The notes: generated by a model not told the origin, from the letters alone. DNA of 64,000 nt from Actinomycetes bacterium (GCA_021796535.1 JAKABW010000011.1:1-64000); one strand, 5' to 3'; counted from the first letter of the stretch, positions 27,880-37,119 are shown. Translations and numbers: made by a program.

Positions 27880-28879
27880 AGTTTAAGACACGACTGCTTT
27901 TGGGTAAATAAACGTTGTATGCCAGCTTGAATTTTTTCATTGCAATTATCATAATCCAGGAAAAATCTATCTGGAACTTTCCCAAACCGTGTCGCGCCGA
28001 TCTGGGAAAAGCGTGATGGTTGTTATGCCACCCTTCCCCAAAAGTCAGCAAAGCCACCACAAATTGGTTTCGCGAATTGTCTTTGGTCTGATAGTTGCGC
28101 CTGCCGAATTTATGACAAATTGAATTGACGGCAAACGTAGAATGCTGAAAAAGAAAAATCCTGACCAGGCCGGCCCAAACAAACATTTCCAAACCCGACC
28201 CGAGCGTTCCTCCGGCCGCATAACCCATAACAAACGGTAAGGCCAGCGAAAGCGTCACCCAAAACAAATACAGCCTGTCTACCGCCAGCAAATATTTGTC
28301 ACCATAAATATCGGAAGCGTATTTGGAATTCCTGTGCAGTCCTTTTTCCGTAAACATCCAGCCTACGTGGGCATGCAATATCCCCTTCAGTATACCGAAG
28401 AAGGAGTTTCCTGCCAAATTGGGAGAATGCGGATCCCCGTCTTTATCCGAGTGCAGGTGGTGAATACGGTGATCGGTAACCCACTGCGTCAGCGGTCCCT
28501 GCAAAGTCATTGCCCCCAGGATCGCCAAAGCAACACGGAGAAGCGGACCCGTCTCAAAAGATCTGTGTGCAAACAGGCGATGATACCCCACGGTTATGCC
28601 GAGACCGGTCAGCACATAAAAGCCGGCCGCCGCGTACAGATCCGTCAAGTGCAGATCTGTACCCCACAGGATTTTAGCCGCACTCAAAATTCCAAAAACA
28701 GGCAGCACAACGGCGGCAAGAGTCAGTAACTTGCTGAGAAAACTTACTCCCTGCACCCGGTCATCGGGCAAAACTTCAATTCCGGTTTTGATTGGGGCGG
28801 CGGTTACGCCGAGATCATTGCCGATCCGGAGAGTGTCGGCGGATGTCACAAAATCAGTCTGATACGTACTTATGTCCAT
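27860..28879 (-). CDS. Acyl-CoA/acyl-lipid delta-9-type fatty acid desaturase
   Basis: This is an integral membrane di-iron desaturase of 339 residues that introduces a double bond into saturated acyl chains. The three histidine boxes are intact: HRLFAHRSF, HRIHHLHSD and HNNHHAF. Four hydrophobic segments surround them, consistent with the membrane fold (for example LLTLAAVVLPVFGIL). The first 45 residues are cytoplasmic. The ribosome binding site GGAAGGAAGC precedes ATG 28879. Its 60-nt leader is a near copy of the segment at 29430-29488. It faces the CFA-type methyltransferase gene; unsaturated lipids made here would be that enzyme's substrate. Confidence 0.92.
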   Translation of the reverse strand: MDISTYQTDFVTSADTLRIGNDLGVTAAPIKTGIEVLPDDRVQGVSFLSKLLTLAAVVLPVFGILSAAKILWGTDLHLTDLYAAAGFYVLTGLGITVGYHRLFAHRSFETGPLLRVALAILGAMTLQGPLTQWVTDHRIHHLHSDKDGDPHSPNLAGNSFFGILKGILHAHVGWMFTEKGLHRNSKYASDIYGDKYLLAVDRLYLFWVTLSLALPFVMGYAAGGTLGSGLEMFVWAGLVRIFLFQHSTFAVNSICHKFGRRNYQTKDNSRNQFVVALLTFGEGWHNNHHAFPRSARHGLGKFQIDFSWIMIIAMKKFKLAYNVYLPKSSRVLNSGLHKR

Positions 28880-28934
28880 ATCGCTTCCTTCCAGAAGTTT
28901 TTCTCAAATTGTGTCTTTTCGCAAAACTCTGTTT
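28875..28934 (-). repeat. Leader repeat, copy 1 (upstream of desaturase)
   Basis: This 60-bp stretch aligns with 29430-29488 with about five mismatches and one gap. It holds the desaturase ribosome binding site and start codon. The conserved core on the minus strand includes CAGAGTTTT and AAGACACAATTTGAGAA. Confidence 0.8.
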
Positions 28935-29115
28935 GAGGTTTAATTATGGCTATTTGCAGCTCTTGACCGTTCACAATTGCACTTTAGCCGCGAACGCACG
29001 CCGCCGGTACTTCTTTTTCATGATGAAAACAAACCTTTTGGGTTGGCTGAGTCCGACCGTCGCCGACCCCGGCCTGTTATTCGACCGACTTGCAAATTGC
29101 AAAATATGTTTTTGG

Positions 29116-29394
29116 TTACGAATTGTCCTCGTTAAAGTTTTTTGTCGATACAACGCCGTAAGAACCCTCATACTCCTTTACGGCCTTATACAGCTCTTCC
29201 AATCGTTGTTCGTCACTGCTGTCAGAATTGCCCTCGTGAGCTTGGTAAGTTATGGTGCCTATTTCCAGCAGAACGTTTTGAACGCGCTTTTTGGCCTGTA
29301 AAGCCTCTATTTTCGCCTGTCCCAACTTGCCGGCTTCCTGTGCTTTGTCGGCCAATTGGCCGGCCTGCATTTTAACTTTATTCATCAGTCCCAT
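29116..29394 (-). CDS. Small amphipathic helical protein, actinobacterial conserved type (full copy)
   Basis: A 92-residue protein without known function. The start is ATG 29394 (MGLMNKVKMQAGQLADKA), 6 nt after the strong GAAGGAGG; upstream in-frame ATGs lack support. The N-terminal half is a long charged, Ala/Gln/Lys-rich helix (AQEAGKLGQAKIEALQAKKR). The second half (LLEIGTITYQAHEGN...RLEELYKAVKEYE) is more globular. From memory, similar proteins beginning MG-DKVKMQA-QLAEKAQ are common in actinobacteria as hypothetical proteins. A shortened paralogue lies directly upstream. Confidence 0.7.
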   Translation of the reverse strand: MGLMNKVKMQAGQLADKAQEAGKLGQAKIEALQAKKRVQNVLLEIGTITYQAHEGNSDSSDEQRLEELYKAVKEYEGSYGVVSTKNFNEDNS

Positions 29395-29429
29395 GACAGC
29401 CTCCTTCATACTCCGGTATAGGACCGCAC

Positions 29430-29488
29430 TCCACATCGCTTCCTTCCGGAAGTTGTTCTCAAATTGTGTCTTTTTGTAAAACTCTGTT
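29430..29488 (-). repeat. Leader repeat, copy 2 (upstream of small protein gene)
   Basis: A near copy of the desaturase leader at 28875-28934. Here the desaturase-equivalent start codon is GTG and the reading frame is lost; the segment runs straight into the leader of the 92-residue protein gene. Confidence 0.8.
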
Positions 29489-29495
29489 GAGCGTT

Positions 29496-29678
29496 TTAAG
29501 CGTGTCTCTTGGCCTGTAAAGACTCTATTTTCGCCTTGGAAAGCAGGATCAGATGCACGATGGCGCGCTTTTTGGCACGAAAAACCCCTATTTTCGCCCG
29601 TCCCAATGACTTGCCGACTTCTTCTGCCTTGCCGACCAATTGACCGGCCTGCATTTTAACTTTATTTATCAGTCCCAT
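29496..29678 (-). CDS. Shortened paralogue of the small helical protein
   Basis: A 60-residue protein starting MGLINKVKMQAGQLVGKAEEVGK, nearly identical at the N-terminus to the product of the next gene. It has the same GAAGGAGG ribosome binding site 6 nt before ATG 29678. After the shared helix the sequence departs (AIVHLILLSKAKIESLQAKRHA) and contains a second partial copy of the AKIEALQAKK motif. It lacks the globular second half. It is either a decayed copy or a helix-only variant. Confidence 0.55.
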   Translation of the reverse strand: MGLINKVKMQAGQLVGKAEEVGKSLGRAKIGVFRAKKRAIVHLILLSKAKIESLQAKRHA

Positions 29679-29807
29679 GGCAACCTCCTTCATACTCCAG
29701 TATAGAACCACACTCCGTAAGAAGTCAGTTACCCCGCAAAATCCGTTGCCGGGGCGGTAAAAGAAAAACCGGGAAGTAGGTCCAAACCAAAATGCGGAAG
29801 TAAAAAA

Positions 29808-30329
29808 CTATTCAGTGGTTATCGAAGACAGATCCTGCACCTGGCTGAGAATATCGACAGCCGTATCAGGTGTGGCCATCATGGCTCTTTCCGGTACCGA
29901 TGCCACCAAATTGCGTTCTTTATAATGGTCGTGGGACACGCCGAAAAACAACTTGCGTCGGTAATCGATCAGCTCTTTCCGGCTTTCTTCGAGGTATCCG
30001 AAGAGTTTTGCCGCCAAGATAATATCCGTTATTACTGGAGCCCTGCCGTACAGAGAGGCGCGTCTCAAAGCAAGAGCCGTCAGACCGGAAAGAACGTCTT
30101 TCGCGGTTTCTCCTTCCGCAAAAACCAGTTTTCCGCTCACCCTGTTGGCCAATTTAATGGCAAATCCCTGATCGGGACCCGCGTCCCCCATGCCGGGGCG
30201 GTAAGCCAAATTGTAATCCCTTGCCAATTCGGCGGGACGACTGAATTCCCACGGCTTGGGTATCTCAAGACGATAATGCGGACGTATTTCCGCACCCTGT
30301 GCAATCGGTGCAAATTTTGGCTGTGACAT
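29808..30329 (-). CDS. Conserved actinobacterial protein of unknown function, next to cimA
   Basis: A 173-residue soluble protein with no characterised domain that I can name. It starts MSQPKFAPIAQGAEIRPHYRLEIPKPWEFSRPAEL and has PGMGDAGPDQGFAIKLANRV and RASLYGRAPVITDIILAAKLFGYL; the rest is mainly helical. From memory, similar proteins occur in Acidimicrobiia genomes. The frame starts 50 bp past the cimA stop on the same strand, so it may be part of that operon. Function unknown. Confidence 0.75.
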   Translation of the reverse strand: MSQPKFAPIAQGAEIRPHYRLEIPKPWEFSRPAELARDYNLAYRPGMGDAGPDQGFAIKLANRVSGKLVFAEGETAKDVLSGLTALALRRASLYGRAPVITDIILAAKLFGYLEESRKELIDYRRKLFFGVSHDHYKERNLVASVPERAMMATPDTAVDILSQVQDLSSITTE

Positions 30330-30379
30330 ATAAACTCCTCTAGAATCCGGCTATCTCACCCGTACAAAGAGACGAAACG

Positions 30380-32089
30380 TCATTTTGTAAGTCCGTATAC
30401 CAACGCGTCTACCAAGGCTTCCCAAGAAGCCTCTATGATATTATCAGATACGCCAATGGTCGACCAACTTCCGTCGGCATCGGCACTGTCAATTAAGACT
30501 CTGGTAACGGCTCCCGTACCGTGTCCGGTATCCACCACCCTAACCCGGTAGTCGGTTAGGGCTATCTCATTCAGTCGGGGGAAATGGGGGATCAAAGCCT
30601 CGCGCAGAGCTTTGTCCAAAGCATTGACCGGTCCGTTTCCGGAAGAAGTGGCCCTGATCGACTTGTCGCCGATTCTCAGGTTGACGGTGGCTTCGGTGGT
30701 GAGAAGACCGGCCTGCTGCCAGGGATGCACCATACCATTATTTTTGGACGCATCTTTGCCGCCGCTTGCGGCAAAGACATTGTCTTTTCGCTCCGCGTCG
30801 GAATCGCTTTCCCACCGGTTCCAGCTGTTGACCACCGTAAAAGACTCAATAGAAAATAAAACGTCGTCATATCCTGCGGCTGCCCTCAACAAAAGCTCCA
30901 AAGAACCGTCGGCGACTTCAAAATGGTACCCTTGGTATTCCAATTCCTTCAGCAAGGCAAGGACTTTGGTGAGTGAACCGTCGTCAATTTCAAGCGAAAG
31001 TTCCCGCGCCTTCATGGCAATTGTGGATTTTCCGGAAAGTTCGCTCACCACCACTCTGGAATTGTTGCCGACCAAACCGGGGTTGATATGTTCATAGGCA
31101 TCCGGCCGTCGGGCAATGGCGGAAGTGTGAATGCCGGCCTTATTGGCAAACACAGCCATACCGACGTAAGGTTTTTGCGGATCCAAACTTATGTTGACTA
31201 TTTCCGAAACATGCCTGGCTACGGAAGTGATCAATCTGATGCGCTCCCGCTCGATGGTCTCCATGCCCATCTTGAGAGTCAGATTGGGAATGGTCGCACA
31301 AAGATCGGCGTTCCCTGCTCTTTCCCCGTAGCCGTTGATGCATCCCTGCACTTGGCGCGCCCCGGCCCTCACCGCCGCCAGCGAACTGGCCACGGCACAG
31401 CCCGAATCGTTATGAAAGTGCACGCCTATGGTAGCCGAGGTATGCCGACGCACTTGAGTCACTATCTCTTCGGCCTGTTCCGGGAGCATGCCTCCGTTCG
31501 TGTCGCACAGAACCAGGGCCTCCGCCCCGCTTTTCTCTGCAGCCTCCAAGATTCTCAGGGCAAATCCGTCTTCCAGCAACATACCGTCAAAAAAGTGCTC
31601 GGCATCCAAAAAAACCCTCAGGCCATTTGAGACAAGGAATTTCACAGAATCGCTGACCATGGCAACGGCTTCGTCCAGGTCGGTACGCAAAGTCTCGATC
31701 ACATGTAGACTCGACGATTTGGCAACAATGCACGCCGCGGATACGTCGGCTGCCACCAAACTGAGCAGGGTGGTATCTTTGGAAGCCTCGATCCCCTGCC
31801 TTCTCGTGGAACCGAAAGCAACCAATGTGGAATTCGCAAATTTGAAATCCCCGGCGGCATAGCGGCGAAAAAATTCGGCGTCTTTGGGATTGGAACCGGG
31901 CCAGCCGCCCTCGATAAAGGAAACGCCGAGCACATCAAGTTGACGCGCGACGTTGATCTTGTCTTCCACCGAGAGAGAAATGCCTTCCTGCTGTGAACCA
32001 TCCCGAAGGGTCGTATCGTATATGTCGACGTTGTCAGGTAAGTCAACGCTGTCGAGAGTTACATGTGATTCGCTGTGTGAGTGATGCAT
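30380..32089 (-). CDS. cimA: (R)-citramalate synthase
   Basis: The enzyme condenses pyruvate and acetyl-CoA to citramalate, the first step of threonine-independent isoleucine synthesis. It belongs to the isopropylmalate/homocitrate synthase family, 569 residues. The TIM-barrel part begins VDIYDTTLRDGSQQEGISLSVEDKINVARQLD, with the metal-binding GVHFHNDSGCAVA (HxH) and INGYGERAGNADLC. The spacing and the C-terminal regulatory domain (ALTDYRVRVVDTGHGTGAVTRVLID) match the bacterial CimA branch rather than LeuA, and a separate LeuA lies at 37.8-39.5 kb. Start ATG 32089 has CGGAG upstream. ilvE and leuB lie just upstream on the same strand. Confidence 0.92.
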   Translation of the reverse strand: MHHSHSESHVTLDSVDLPDNVDIYDTTLRDGSQQEGISLSVEDKINVARQLDVLGVSFIEGGWPGSNPKDAEFFRRYAAGDFKFANSTLVAFGSTRRQGIEASKDTTLLSLVAADVSAACIVAKSSSLHVIETLRTDLDEAVAMVSDSVKFLVSNGLRVFLDAEHFFDGMLLEDGFALRILEAAEKSGAEALVLCDTNGGMLPEQAEEIVTQVRRHTSATIGVHFHNDSGCAVASSLAAVRAGARQVQGCINGYGERAGNADLCATIPNLTLKMGMETIERERIRLITSVARHVSEIVNISLDPQKPYVGMAVFANKAGIHTSAIARRPDAYEHINPGLVGNNSRVVVSELSGKSTIAMKARELSLEIDDGSLTKVLALLKELEYQGYHFEVADGSLELLLRAAAGYDDVLFSIESFTVVNSWNRWESDSDAERKDNVFAASGGKDASKNNGMVHPWQQAGLLTTEATVNLRIGDKSIRATSSGNGPVNALDKALREALIPHFPRLNEIALTDYRVRVVDTGHGTGAVTRVLIDSADADGSWSTIGVSDNIIEASWEALVDALVYGLTK

Positions 32090-32234
32090 TGCTACAATCT
32101 CCGTGTATACGATTCTCCATTTTAGCAGAATCAGGATTTCAGAACTCGCCCGCCGAAGCGGCTGTAAACAGGAGAGGACAGCCCGAAAACAGTGCGGTAA
32201 AATTTTCTTAAAGCCCGATGGCCCAAGGCAAATA

Positions 32235-33164
32235 CTACCTTTTTACTACCGTGATCCACTCGTCGTGGATGCCGTAACTTCCCCTGCAACAGGCATCGTA
32301 GGCTTCACGCAATTGCTTTGTGATCCTACCCGGCATTTCACGGCCTATTTTTCTGTTATCGAGTTCCCTGATCGGAACTATTTCGGCTGCCGTACCTGTT
32401 AAAAAGGCTTCGTCGGCCAAGTAAACGTCGGCTCTGCGAATAAGCTTTTCTTCCACCTCATGACCCATCTCATGAGCCAAAACTTTGACGGAATCCGCCG
32501 TAATACCGTTCAGGGCTCCGACGGCAGAAGAAGGCGGCGTAATCAATACACCGTCTTTTACGAGGAATATGTTCTCTCCGGTGCCTTCGGAAACGTATCC
32601 GTCCATGTTCAACAGCAGAGCTTCATCGTAACCGGCACGCAGAGCTTCCACTTTTGCCAGAGAAGAATTGATGTACATACCTGTTGCTTTGGCAGCCGTG
32701 GGAAGGGTCCTGGGGTCTTGACGCACCCAGGAACTCACCATGACCGATATACCGGTTGCCATGGCCTCATCCCCGAGGTAAGCGCCCCACGGCCACATGG
32801 CGACAGCAGCATTCACCTTGCAGGGCAAAGGGTTGAGTCCCATTTCTCCGTAGCCCAGATACAGAATGGGTCTGATATATCCGCTTTCAAGGCCGGATTC
32901 TGCCACGGTCAAAATCATGGCTTCTTCCAATTCTTCCTGCGTGTAAGGACAATCCATGGAAAGCAGCTTTGCTGAATTTAACAATCTGGCTACGTGCTCT
33001 GACAACCGGAAAATTGCCGGTCCGTTATCGGTGGAATACGCCCTTATACCCTCGAATACAGCCGTTCCGTAATGTAGGGAGTGGGTGAGAACATGAATCT
33101 TGGCCTCTTGCCAATCGACCAATTGTCCATCCATCCATATTTTACCGGTAGGTTGAATAGGCAT
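32235..33164 (-). CDS. ilvE: Branched-chain amino acid aminotransferase
   Basis: This PLP enzyme makes the final transamination step of leucine, isoleucine and valine. 309 residues, fold type IV. Motifs: KIWMDGQLVDWQEAKIHVLTHSLHYGTAVFEGIRAY at the start, the PLP-lysine region LPTAAKATGMYINSSLAK, EALLLNMDGYVSEGTGENIFLVKDG, and the LTGTAAEIVPIRELDNRKIG end segment. The start codon is 1 bp past the leuB stop (TGATATG), so the pair is coupled. CimA is encoded 145 bp downstream. Confidence 0.95.
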   Translation of the reverse strand: MPIQPTGKIWMDGQLVDWQEAKIHVLTHSLHYGTAVFEGIRAYSTDNGPAIFRLSEHVARLLNSAKLLSMDCPYTQEELEEAMILTVAESGLESGYIRPILYLGYGEMGLNPLPCKVNAAVAMWPWGAYLGDEAMATGISVMVSSWVRQDPRTLPTAAKATGMYINSSLAKVEALRAGYDEALLLNMDGYVSEGTGENIFLVKDGVLITPPSSAVGALNGITADSVKVLAHEMGHEVEEKLIRRADVYLADEAFLTGTAAEIVPIRELDNRKIGREMPGRITKQLREAYDACCRGSYGIHDEWITVVKR

Positions 33165-33165
33165 A

Positions 33166-34191
33166 TCACACCCTTTCCGCTACAGCGTCTCCTATATCGG
33201 CCGTAGACAATCTTTCAGCCTGATTATCCAAATTGTCAGACACACCGAGAACGGCATCCTCGACTCTCTTGGCGGCTTCGGATTCCCCTAAGTGTCTTAA
33301 CATCATAGCAGCAGACCTAATTGCCCCCAGCGGATTTGCCTTATTTTGACCTGCGATGTCATGAGCGGCGCCGTGAACAGGCTCAAAGAGCGAAGGACCG
33401 GTTCTTGCCGGATTGAGATTAGCCGAGGCCGCCAGTCCTATCCCCCCGTAGACGGCTCCAGCCAAATCGGTCAAAATATCGCCGAAAAGATTGTCCGTGA
33501 CCATTACGCCAAAGCGGCCGGGGTCTGTCACCAAATAAATGGTCGCGGCGTCCACATGACAATAAGAAGTCTCCACATCGCCAAATTCTTTTGCCGTCTC
33601 CTCGAAAATACGCTGCCACAGACTCCCCGCGTACACCAAAACGTTGGTTTTGTGGACCAGGGTCAGGTTTTTCCTTTTAGTGTCTCTGGCGAGTTCAAAG
33701 GCAAATCTTACGCACCTTTCGACTCCGTGATATGTATTGACGGATCCCTGGGTGGCCACTTCAAAAGGAGTCCCGGGGCGCAGTTGGCCCCCTTCCCCGG
33801 CATAAGGACCTTCCGTGTTTTCTCTGACGACGTATAGTTCGTTGTTTTTGGCCAGAGAAGATTTCGTACCGGAAAATGGACGCAAATTGATATATAGATC
33901 CAGGGCAAACCGCAATTTGAGCAACAAACCTCTTTCCAGAATGCCCGGAGGAACCTCTTTTGATCCGATAGCGGGCCCGATGGCTCCGAGTAAAATTGCG
34001 TCAAAATTGCGCAAATCATCCAGCGTCTCTTCCGTCAGAACTTCGCCTGTTTCCACATAGTGACGCGCGCCGAGTTCAAATTCTTTTGTCTCGACTGCCA
34101 CTCCCGTCGCACGGACTACTTTTAAGGCTTCGTCCGTAACTTCAGGCCCTATCCCGTCACCGCCTATAACGGCTATTTTATAGTCTCCCAT
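33166..34191 (-). CDS. leuB: 3-isopropylmalate dehydrogenase
   Basis: NAD-dependent oxidative decarboxylation of 3-isopropylmalate in leucine synthesis. 341 residues of the isocitrate/isopropylmalate dehydrogenase family. Motifs: IAVIGGDGIGPEVTDEALKV, LRFALDLYINLRPF, VVRENTEGPYAGEGG, and the signature VMVTDNLFGDILTDLAGAVYGG, then FEPVHGAAHDIAGQNKANPLGAI. AGAGGACTT precedes the ATG. It is the first gene of the leuB-ilvE(-cimA) group and diverges from a DUF1707 gene. A small CTGCCG/CGGCAG hairpin followed by AAAAAG lies in the leader (near 34366-34384), but no leucine leader peptide was found here. Confidence 0.95.
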   Translation of the reverse strand: MGDYKIAVIGGDGIGPEVTDEALKVVRATGVAVETKEFELGARHYVETGEVLTEETLDDLRNFDAILLGAIGPAIGSKEVPPGILERGLLLKLRFALDLYINLRPFSGTKSSLAKNNELYVVRENTEGPYAGEGGQLRPGTPFEVATQGSVNTYHGVERCVRFAFELARDTKRKNLTLVHKTNVLVYAGSLWQRIFEETAKEFGDVETSYCHVDAATIYLVTDPGRFGVMVTDNLFGDILTDLAGAVYGGIGLAASANLNPARTGPSLFEPVHGAAHDIAGQNKANPLGAIRSAAMMLRHLGESEAAKRVEDAVLGVSDNLDNQAERLSTADIGDAVAERV

Positions 34192-34424
34192 AAGTCCTCT
34201 TTCTAGTTGCTCCCATACTAATATTTCAGTTTCTTGGATCAGGAAATATTTGTATTTTTATTACAAAAGTAGACTCGGCGACATAAAGACACGGACCGGA
34301 TGCTTATCCCGCTGCCACGAATTGCCGCAGTAAAACACATGACGGCGCACAAGCTTTTTGCTGCCGTTTTATTTAGGCGGCAGTGCCCTTTTATTTTAAT
34401 ACTTTTTATGGGACAATATATATT

Positions 34425-34880
34425 ATGAACTTCCTCACAGAAGAGCAACGCCACCTGAGAGCTTCCGACAAGGAAAGAGAAGAGGTCATCGATCACTTAA
34501 AAGTCTGCGCGCGGGAAGGACGCATCGGCGTAGATGAGCTGGGTGAAAGAGTACAAAATGCCATGACGGCCAAAACTCTCGGAGAACTTCAGGATCTCTG
34601 TATTGATCTGCCCGACAATCCCACCGCATCGCTCGTGCAAATCGACGACGGGGAGCAGACAGATTTTAGCGACACCCAGTTGAGCGACTATCAGCTGGAG
34701 GCTTGGCGACAGGACCGGCTGACGAGACACAGAACCACCAGATCTATTTTGGTATTTTCTCTGCTGACCTCCCTTATGCTGGCCTCCTTGGACTCGGGGT
34801 CTATGATGATACGGCCGGGTCTTTTCGTACTGGCATCCGTTATCTTGATGATTGTCTTTCTCCTAAAAAAGTTCAAATAG
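34425..34880 (+). CDS. DUF1707 (SHOCT-like) membrane protein
   Basis: A 151-residue protein. The N-terminal DUF1707 motif is clear: RASDKEREEVIDHLKVCAREGRIGVDELGERVQNAMTAKTLGELQDLCIDLP. Two hydrophobic helices follow (STRILVFSLLTSLMLASL-like and FVLASVILMIVFLL), ending in LKKFK. This layout is almost confined to actinobacteria; function unknown, though such proteins are thought to interact with membrane or regulatory partners. ATG 34425 has no Shine-Dalgarno, and an AT-rich -10-like sequence abuts it, so it may be leaderless. An earlier in-frame ATG (34383) is less likely. Confidence 0.85.
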   Translation: MNFLTEEQRHLRASDKEREEVIDHLKVCAREGRIGVDELGERVQNAMTAKTLGELQDLCIDLPDNPTASLVQIDDGEQTDFSDTQLSDYQLEAWRQDRLTRHRTTRSILVFSLLTSLMLASLDSGSMMIRPGLFVLASVILMIVFLLKKFK

Positions 34881-35092
34881 GTTTGATCTGAAAAAACCAA
34901 GAAATGCGGAGAACCCCCGGAGTATCTTAAGTAAGTTGCACTTAAAAATAAATCATTATTTATGAAAATACCTATTTAGATAAAACTTATTGTAAGCAAA
35001 AATTTTTAAATAGGACACAAAGCGAATACAATACATACAATCACAGAGACTTGGACTTATATCCAAAGGTCCAAAGGATAGACAGGCAGTAT

Positions 35093-35560
35093 ATGACACA
35101 GACGCAATTGACCAAAGAGACATACGACAGGTTGGCATCCGAACTTGAGGATTTGACCACCAGAGGCAGAATCGAGATTGCCAAACAAATCGAAGCCGCC
35201 AGGGCTCTGGGGGACTTGTCGGAAAACGGCGACTACCACGCAGCCAAAGACGCCCAAGGGAAAATGGAAGCCAGAGTACGTCAGCTGCAGGCCATGCTGG
35301 AAGATGTAGAAATCGTGGAGAAAAACCCAAAGAAACCGACCAAGGTCGGGGTCGGCACCGTGGTCAGCATCCGTTACGAAGATGACGGAGAAGAAGAGAG
35401 CTACTTTGTGGGTTCCATAGAAGAAAAGCGAGACGATCTGACGGTTTTGTCGCCAAACTCCCCTCTGGGAAAAGTACTTTTAGACAGATCGACAAACGAT
35501 CGCGTATCCTATATGGCGCCAAACGGTGAAATAAAAGTAGTAATTCTAAATATCGAATAG
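35093..35560 (+). CDS. greA: Transcription elongation factor GreA
   Basis: GreA rescues backtracked RNA polymerase by stimulating transcript cleavage. 155 residues from ATG 35093 (MTQTQLTKETYDRLASELEDL), a standard length; an upstream in-frame ATG at 35051 adds only 14 unsupported residues. The coiled coil holds the acidic tip ARALGDLSENGDYHAAKDAQ, and the C-terminal FKBP-like domain ends SPLGKVLLDRSTNDRVSYMAPNGEIKVVILNIE. It stands alone between DUF1707 and leuC. Confidence 0.95.
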   Translation: MTQTQLTKETYDRLASELEDLTTRGRIEIAKQIEAARALGDLSENGDYHAAKDAQGKMEARVRQLQAMLEDVEIVEKNPKKPTKVGVGTVVSIRYEDDGEEESYFVGSIEEKRDDLTVLSPNSPLGKVLLDRSTNDRVSYMAPNGEIKVVILNIE

Positions 35561-35616
35561 TGCCGACAAAAGGCGGATTTGCCACGACGGCCGTTGTCGG
35601 CAATTGTCTTTTGTCG
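35561..35616 (+). terminator. Probable terminator after greA
   Basis: TGCCGACAA (35561-35569) pairs with TTGTCGGCA (35594-35602). An alternative pairing is CGACAAAAG with CTTTTGTCG (35608-35616). Only a short T-run follows. Confidence 0.45.
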
Positions 35617-35709
35617 CCCCGGGTTGGGCATCACAAAAACTTAGTTAAAGAAAGAATCATAAAAATTATCCAATAAACTAGTCATTGACAAACAAACAGC
35701 GAGGAAACT

Positions 35710-37119
35710 ATGGGGCTTACTCTTTCAGAAAAAATTTGGGCATCTCACGTGGTCACACCGGCAGAAAAGCCCGGCGACAACGAATTGTTATTCATTGACA
35801 TGCATTTTATACACGAGGTGACTTCGCCCCAGGCCTTTGCCGGTTTGCGCAACGCATCAAGAAAAGTTCACCGGCCGGATCTGACAATAGCCACCGCCGA
35901 CCATAACGTTCCGACGACCGATACGGATAAAGAAGTAAAAGATCCCATAGCCAGACTTCAACTGGATACCTTAGCCAAAAATTGTCAGGAATTCGGCATC
36001 CGCTATTTCCCGATGAGGGATAAAAATCAAGGAATCGTCCACGTTATAGGTCCGGAACAGGGTTTGACGCAGCCAGGGATGACAATCGTATGCGGAGACA
36101 GCCATACGTCCACCCACGGAGCGTTCGGCTCTTTGGCATTCGGGATCGGCACCTCCGAAGTGGAACACGTGCTGGCAACACAAACCATCCCGCAAAAGCG
36201 TCCCAAAACCATGGCCGTCGAAGTAGATGGGGTACTCTCGGACGGCATTACGGCCAAAGACGTCGTCTTGGCCATAATAGGACGGCTCGGAACGGGAGGC
36301 GGAATAGGCCACGTCATCGAATACAGGGGGTCGGCAATAAGAGCGCTTTCCATGGAAGGTCGGCTTACCGTATGCAACATGTCAATCGAAGCGGGAGCGC
36401 GGGCCGGCATGATAGCCCCGGATGAAACAACTTTTGCCTATTTGGAAGGAAGACCACACGCCCCCCAAGGCAAACTTTTTGACGAAGCCGTGGAATATTG
36501 GCGTAAGCTGCAAACGGATCAAGACGCCGTCTTTGACACAACGATCACACTGGACGCGGCCGGCATCAAGCCGGGCGTGACCTGGGGCACGAACCCCGGG
36601 CAAGTCACCACCATTGACGGCTACGTGCCGGACCCCGACGCCATAGCAGACGAACATCAGCGCGAAGCGGCAAAAAGAGCCCTTGATTACATGGCCCTGC
36701 ACCCGGGCACGGCAATAAAAGACATCGCAGTGGACACCGTATTTATAGGATCCTGCACCAACTCGCGCATCGAAGACCTCCGTCTGGCCGCGGGAGTCGT
36801 CGAAGGCCGCCGCGTGGCAAAAGACGTCAGAGCCCTGGTGGTACCCGGATCAATGAAAATAAAGGCGGAGGCCGAAAAAGAAGGTTTGGACAAAATCTTT
36901 ACATCCGCCGGCTTTGAATGGCGTGAGGCCGGTTGCTCCATGTGCTTGGGCATGAATCCCGATACACTGTCTCCCGGCGAAAGGTGCGCATCCACTTCAA
37001 ACCGCAATTTCGAAGGCAGACAGGGACGCGGAGGCAGAACCCATCTGGTATCTCCGGCGATAGCCGCGGCAACGGCAATAGCCGGTCATTTCGAAGAACC
37101 CGGAAACTTACCGGCGTAA
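35710..37119 (+). CDS. leuC: 3-isopropylmalate dehydratase large subunit
   Basis: The large, [4Fe-4S] subunit of isopropylmalate isomerase in leucine synthesis; 469 residues. Aconitase-family motifs: [80 protein letters not shown] with the first cluster cysteine, and [13 protein letters not shown] with the other two. GCGAGGAAACT provides the ribosome binding site. The small subunit leuD is encoded convergently, not downstream in the same operon, which is unusual since leuC and leuD are normally adjacent on one strand. Confidence 0.96.
   Translation: MGLTLSEKIWASHVVTPAEKPGDNELLFIDMHFIHEVTSPQAFAGLRNASRKVHRPDLTIATADHNVPTTDTDKEVKDPIARLQLDTLAKNCQEFGIRYFPMRDKNQGIVHVIGPEQGLTQPGMTIVCGDSHTSTHGAFGSLAFGIGTSEVEHVLATQTIPQKRPKTMAVEVDGVLSDGITAKDVVLAIIGRLGTGGGIGHVIEYRGSAIRALSMEGRLTVCNMSIEAGARAGMIAPDETTFAYLEGRPHAPQGKLFDEAVEYWRKLQTDQDAVFDTTITLDAAGIKPGVTWGTNPGQVTTIDGYVPDPDAIADEHQREAAKRALDYMALHPGTAIKDIAVDTVFIGSCTNSRIEDLRLAAGVVEGRRVAKDVRALVVPGSMKIKAEAEKEGLDKIFTSAGFEWREAGCSMCLGMNPDTLSPGERCASTSNRNFEGRQGRGGRTHLVSPAIAAATAIAGHFEEPGNLPA

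Noticed and set aside
28975-29021. Basic 16-codon minus-strand frame (MKKKYRRRAFAAKVQL) in the desaturase upstream region
   Set aside because: No ribosome binding site and too short to judge; could be chance.
29496-29678. Calling the shortened paralogue a pseudogene
   Set aside because: It keeps a strong ribosome binding site and an intact short frame, so a functional helix-only protein cannot be excluded; kept as a CDS with lower confidence.
34239-34424. Possible leucine attenuator in front of leuB
   Set aside because: A CTGCCG/CGGCAG hairpin with a short A/T run exists, but no leader frame with Leu codons was found.
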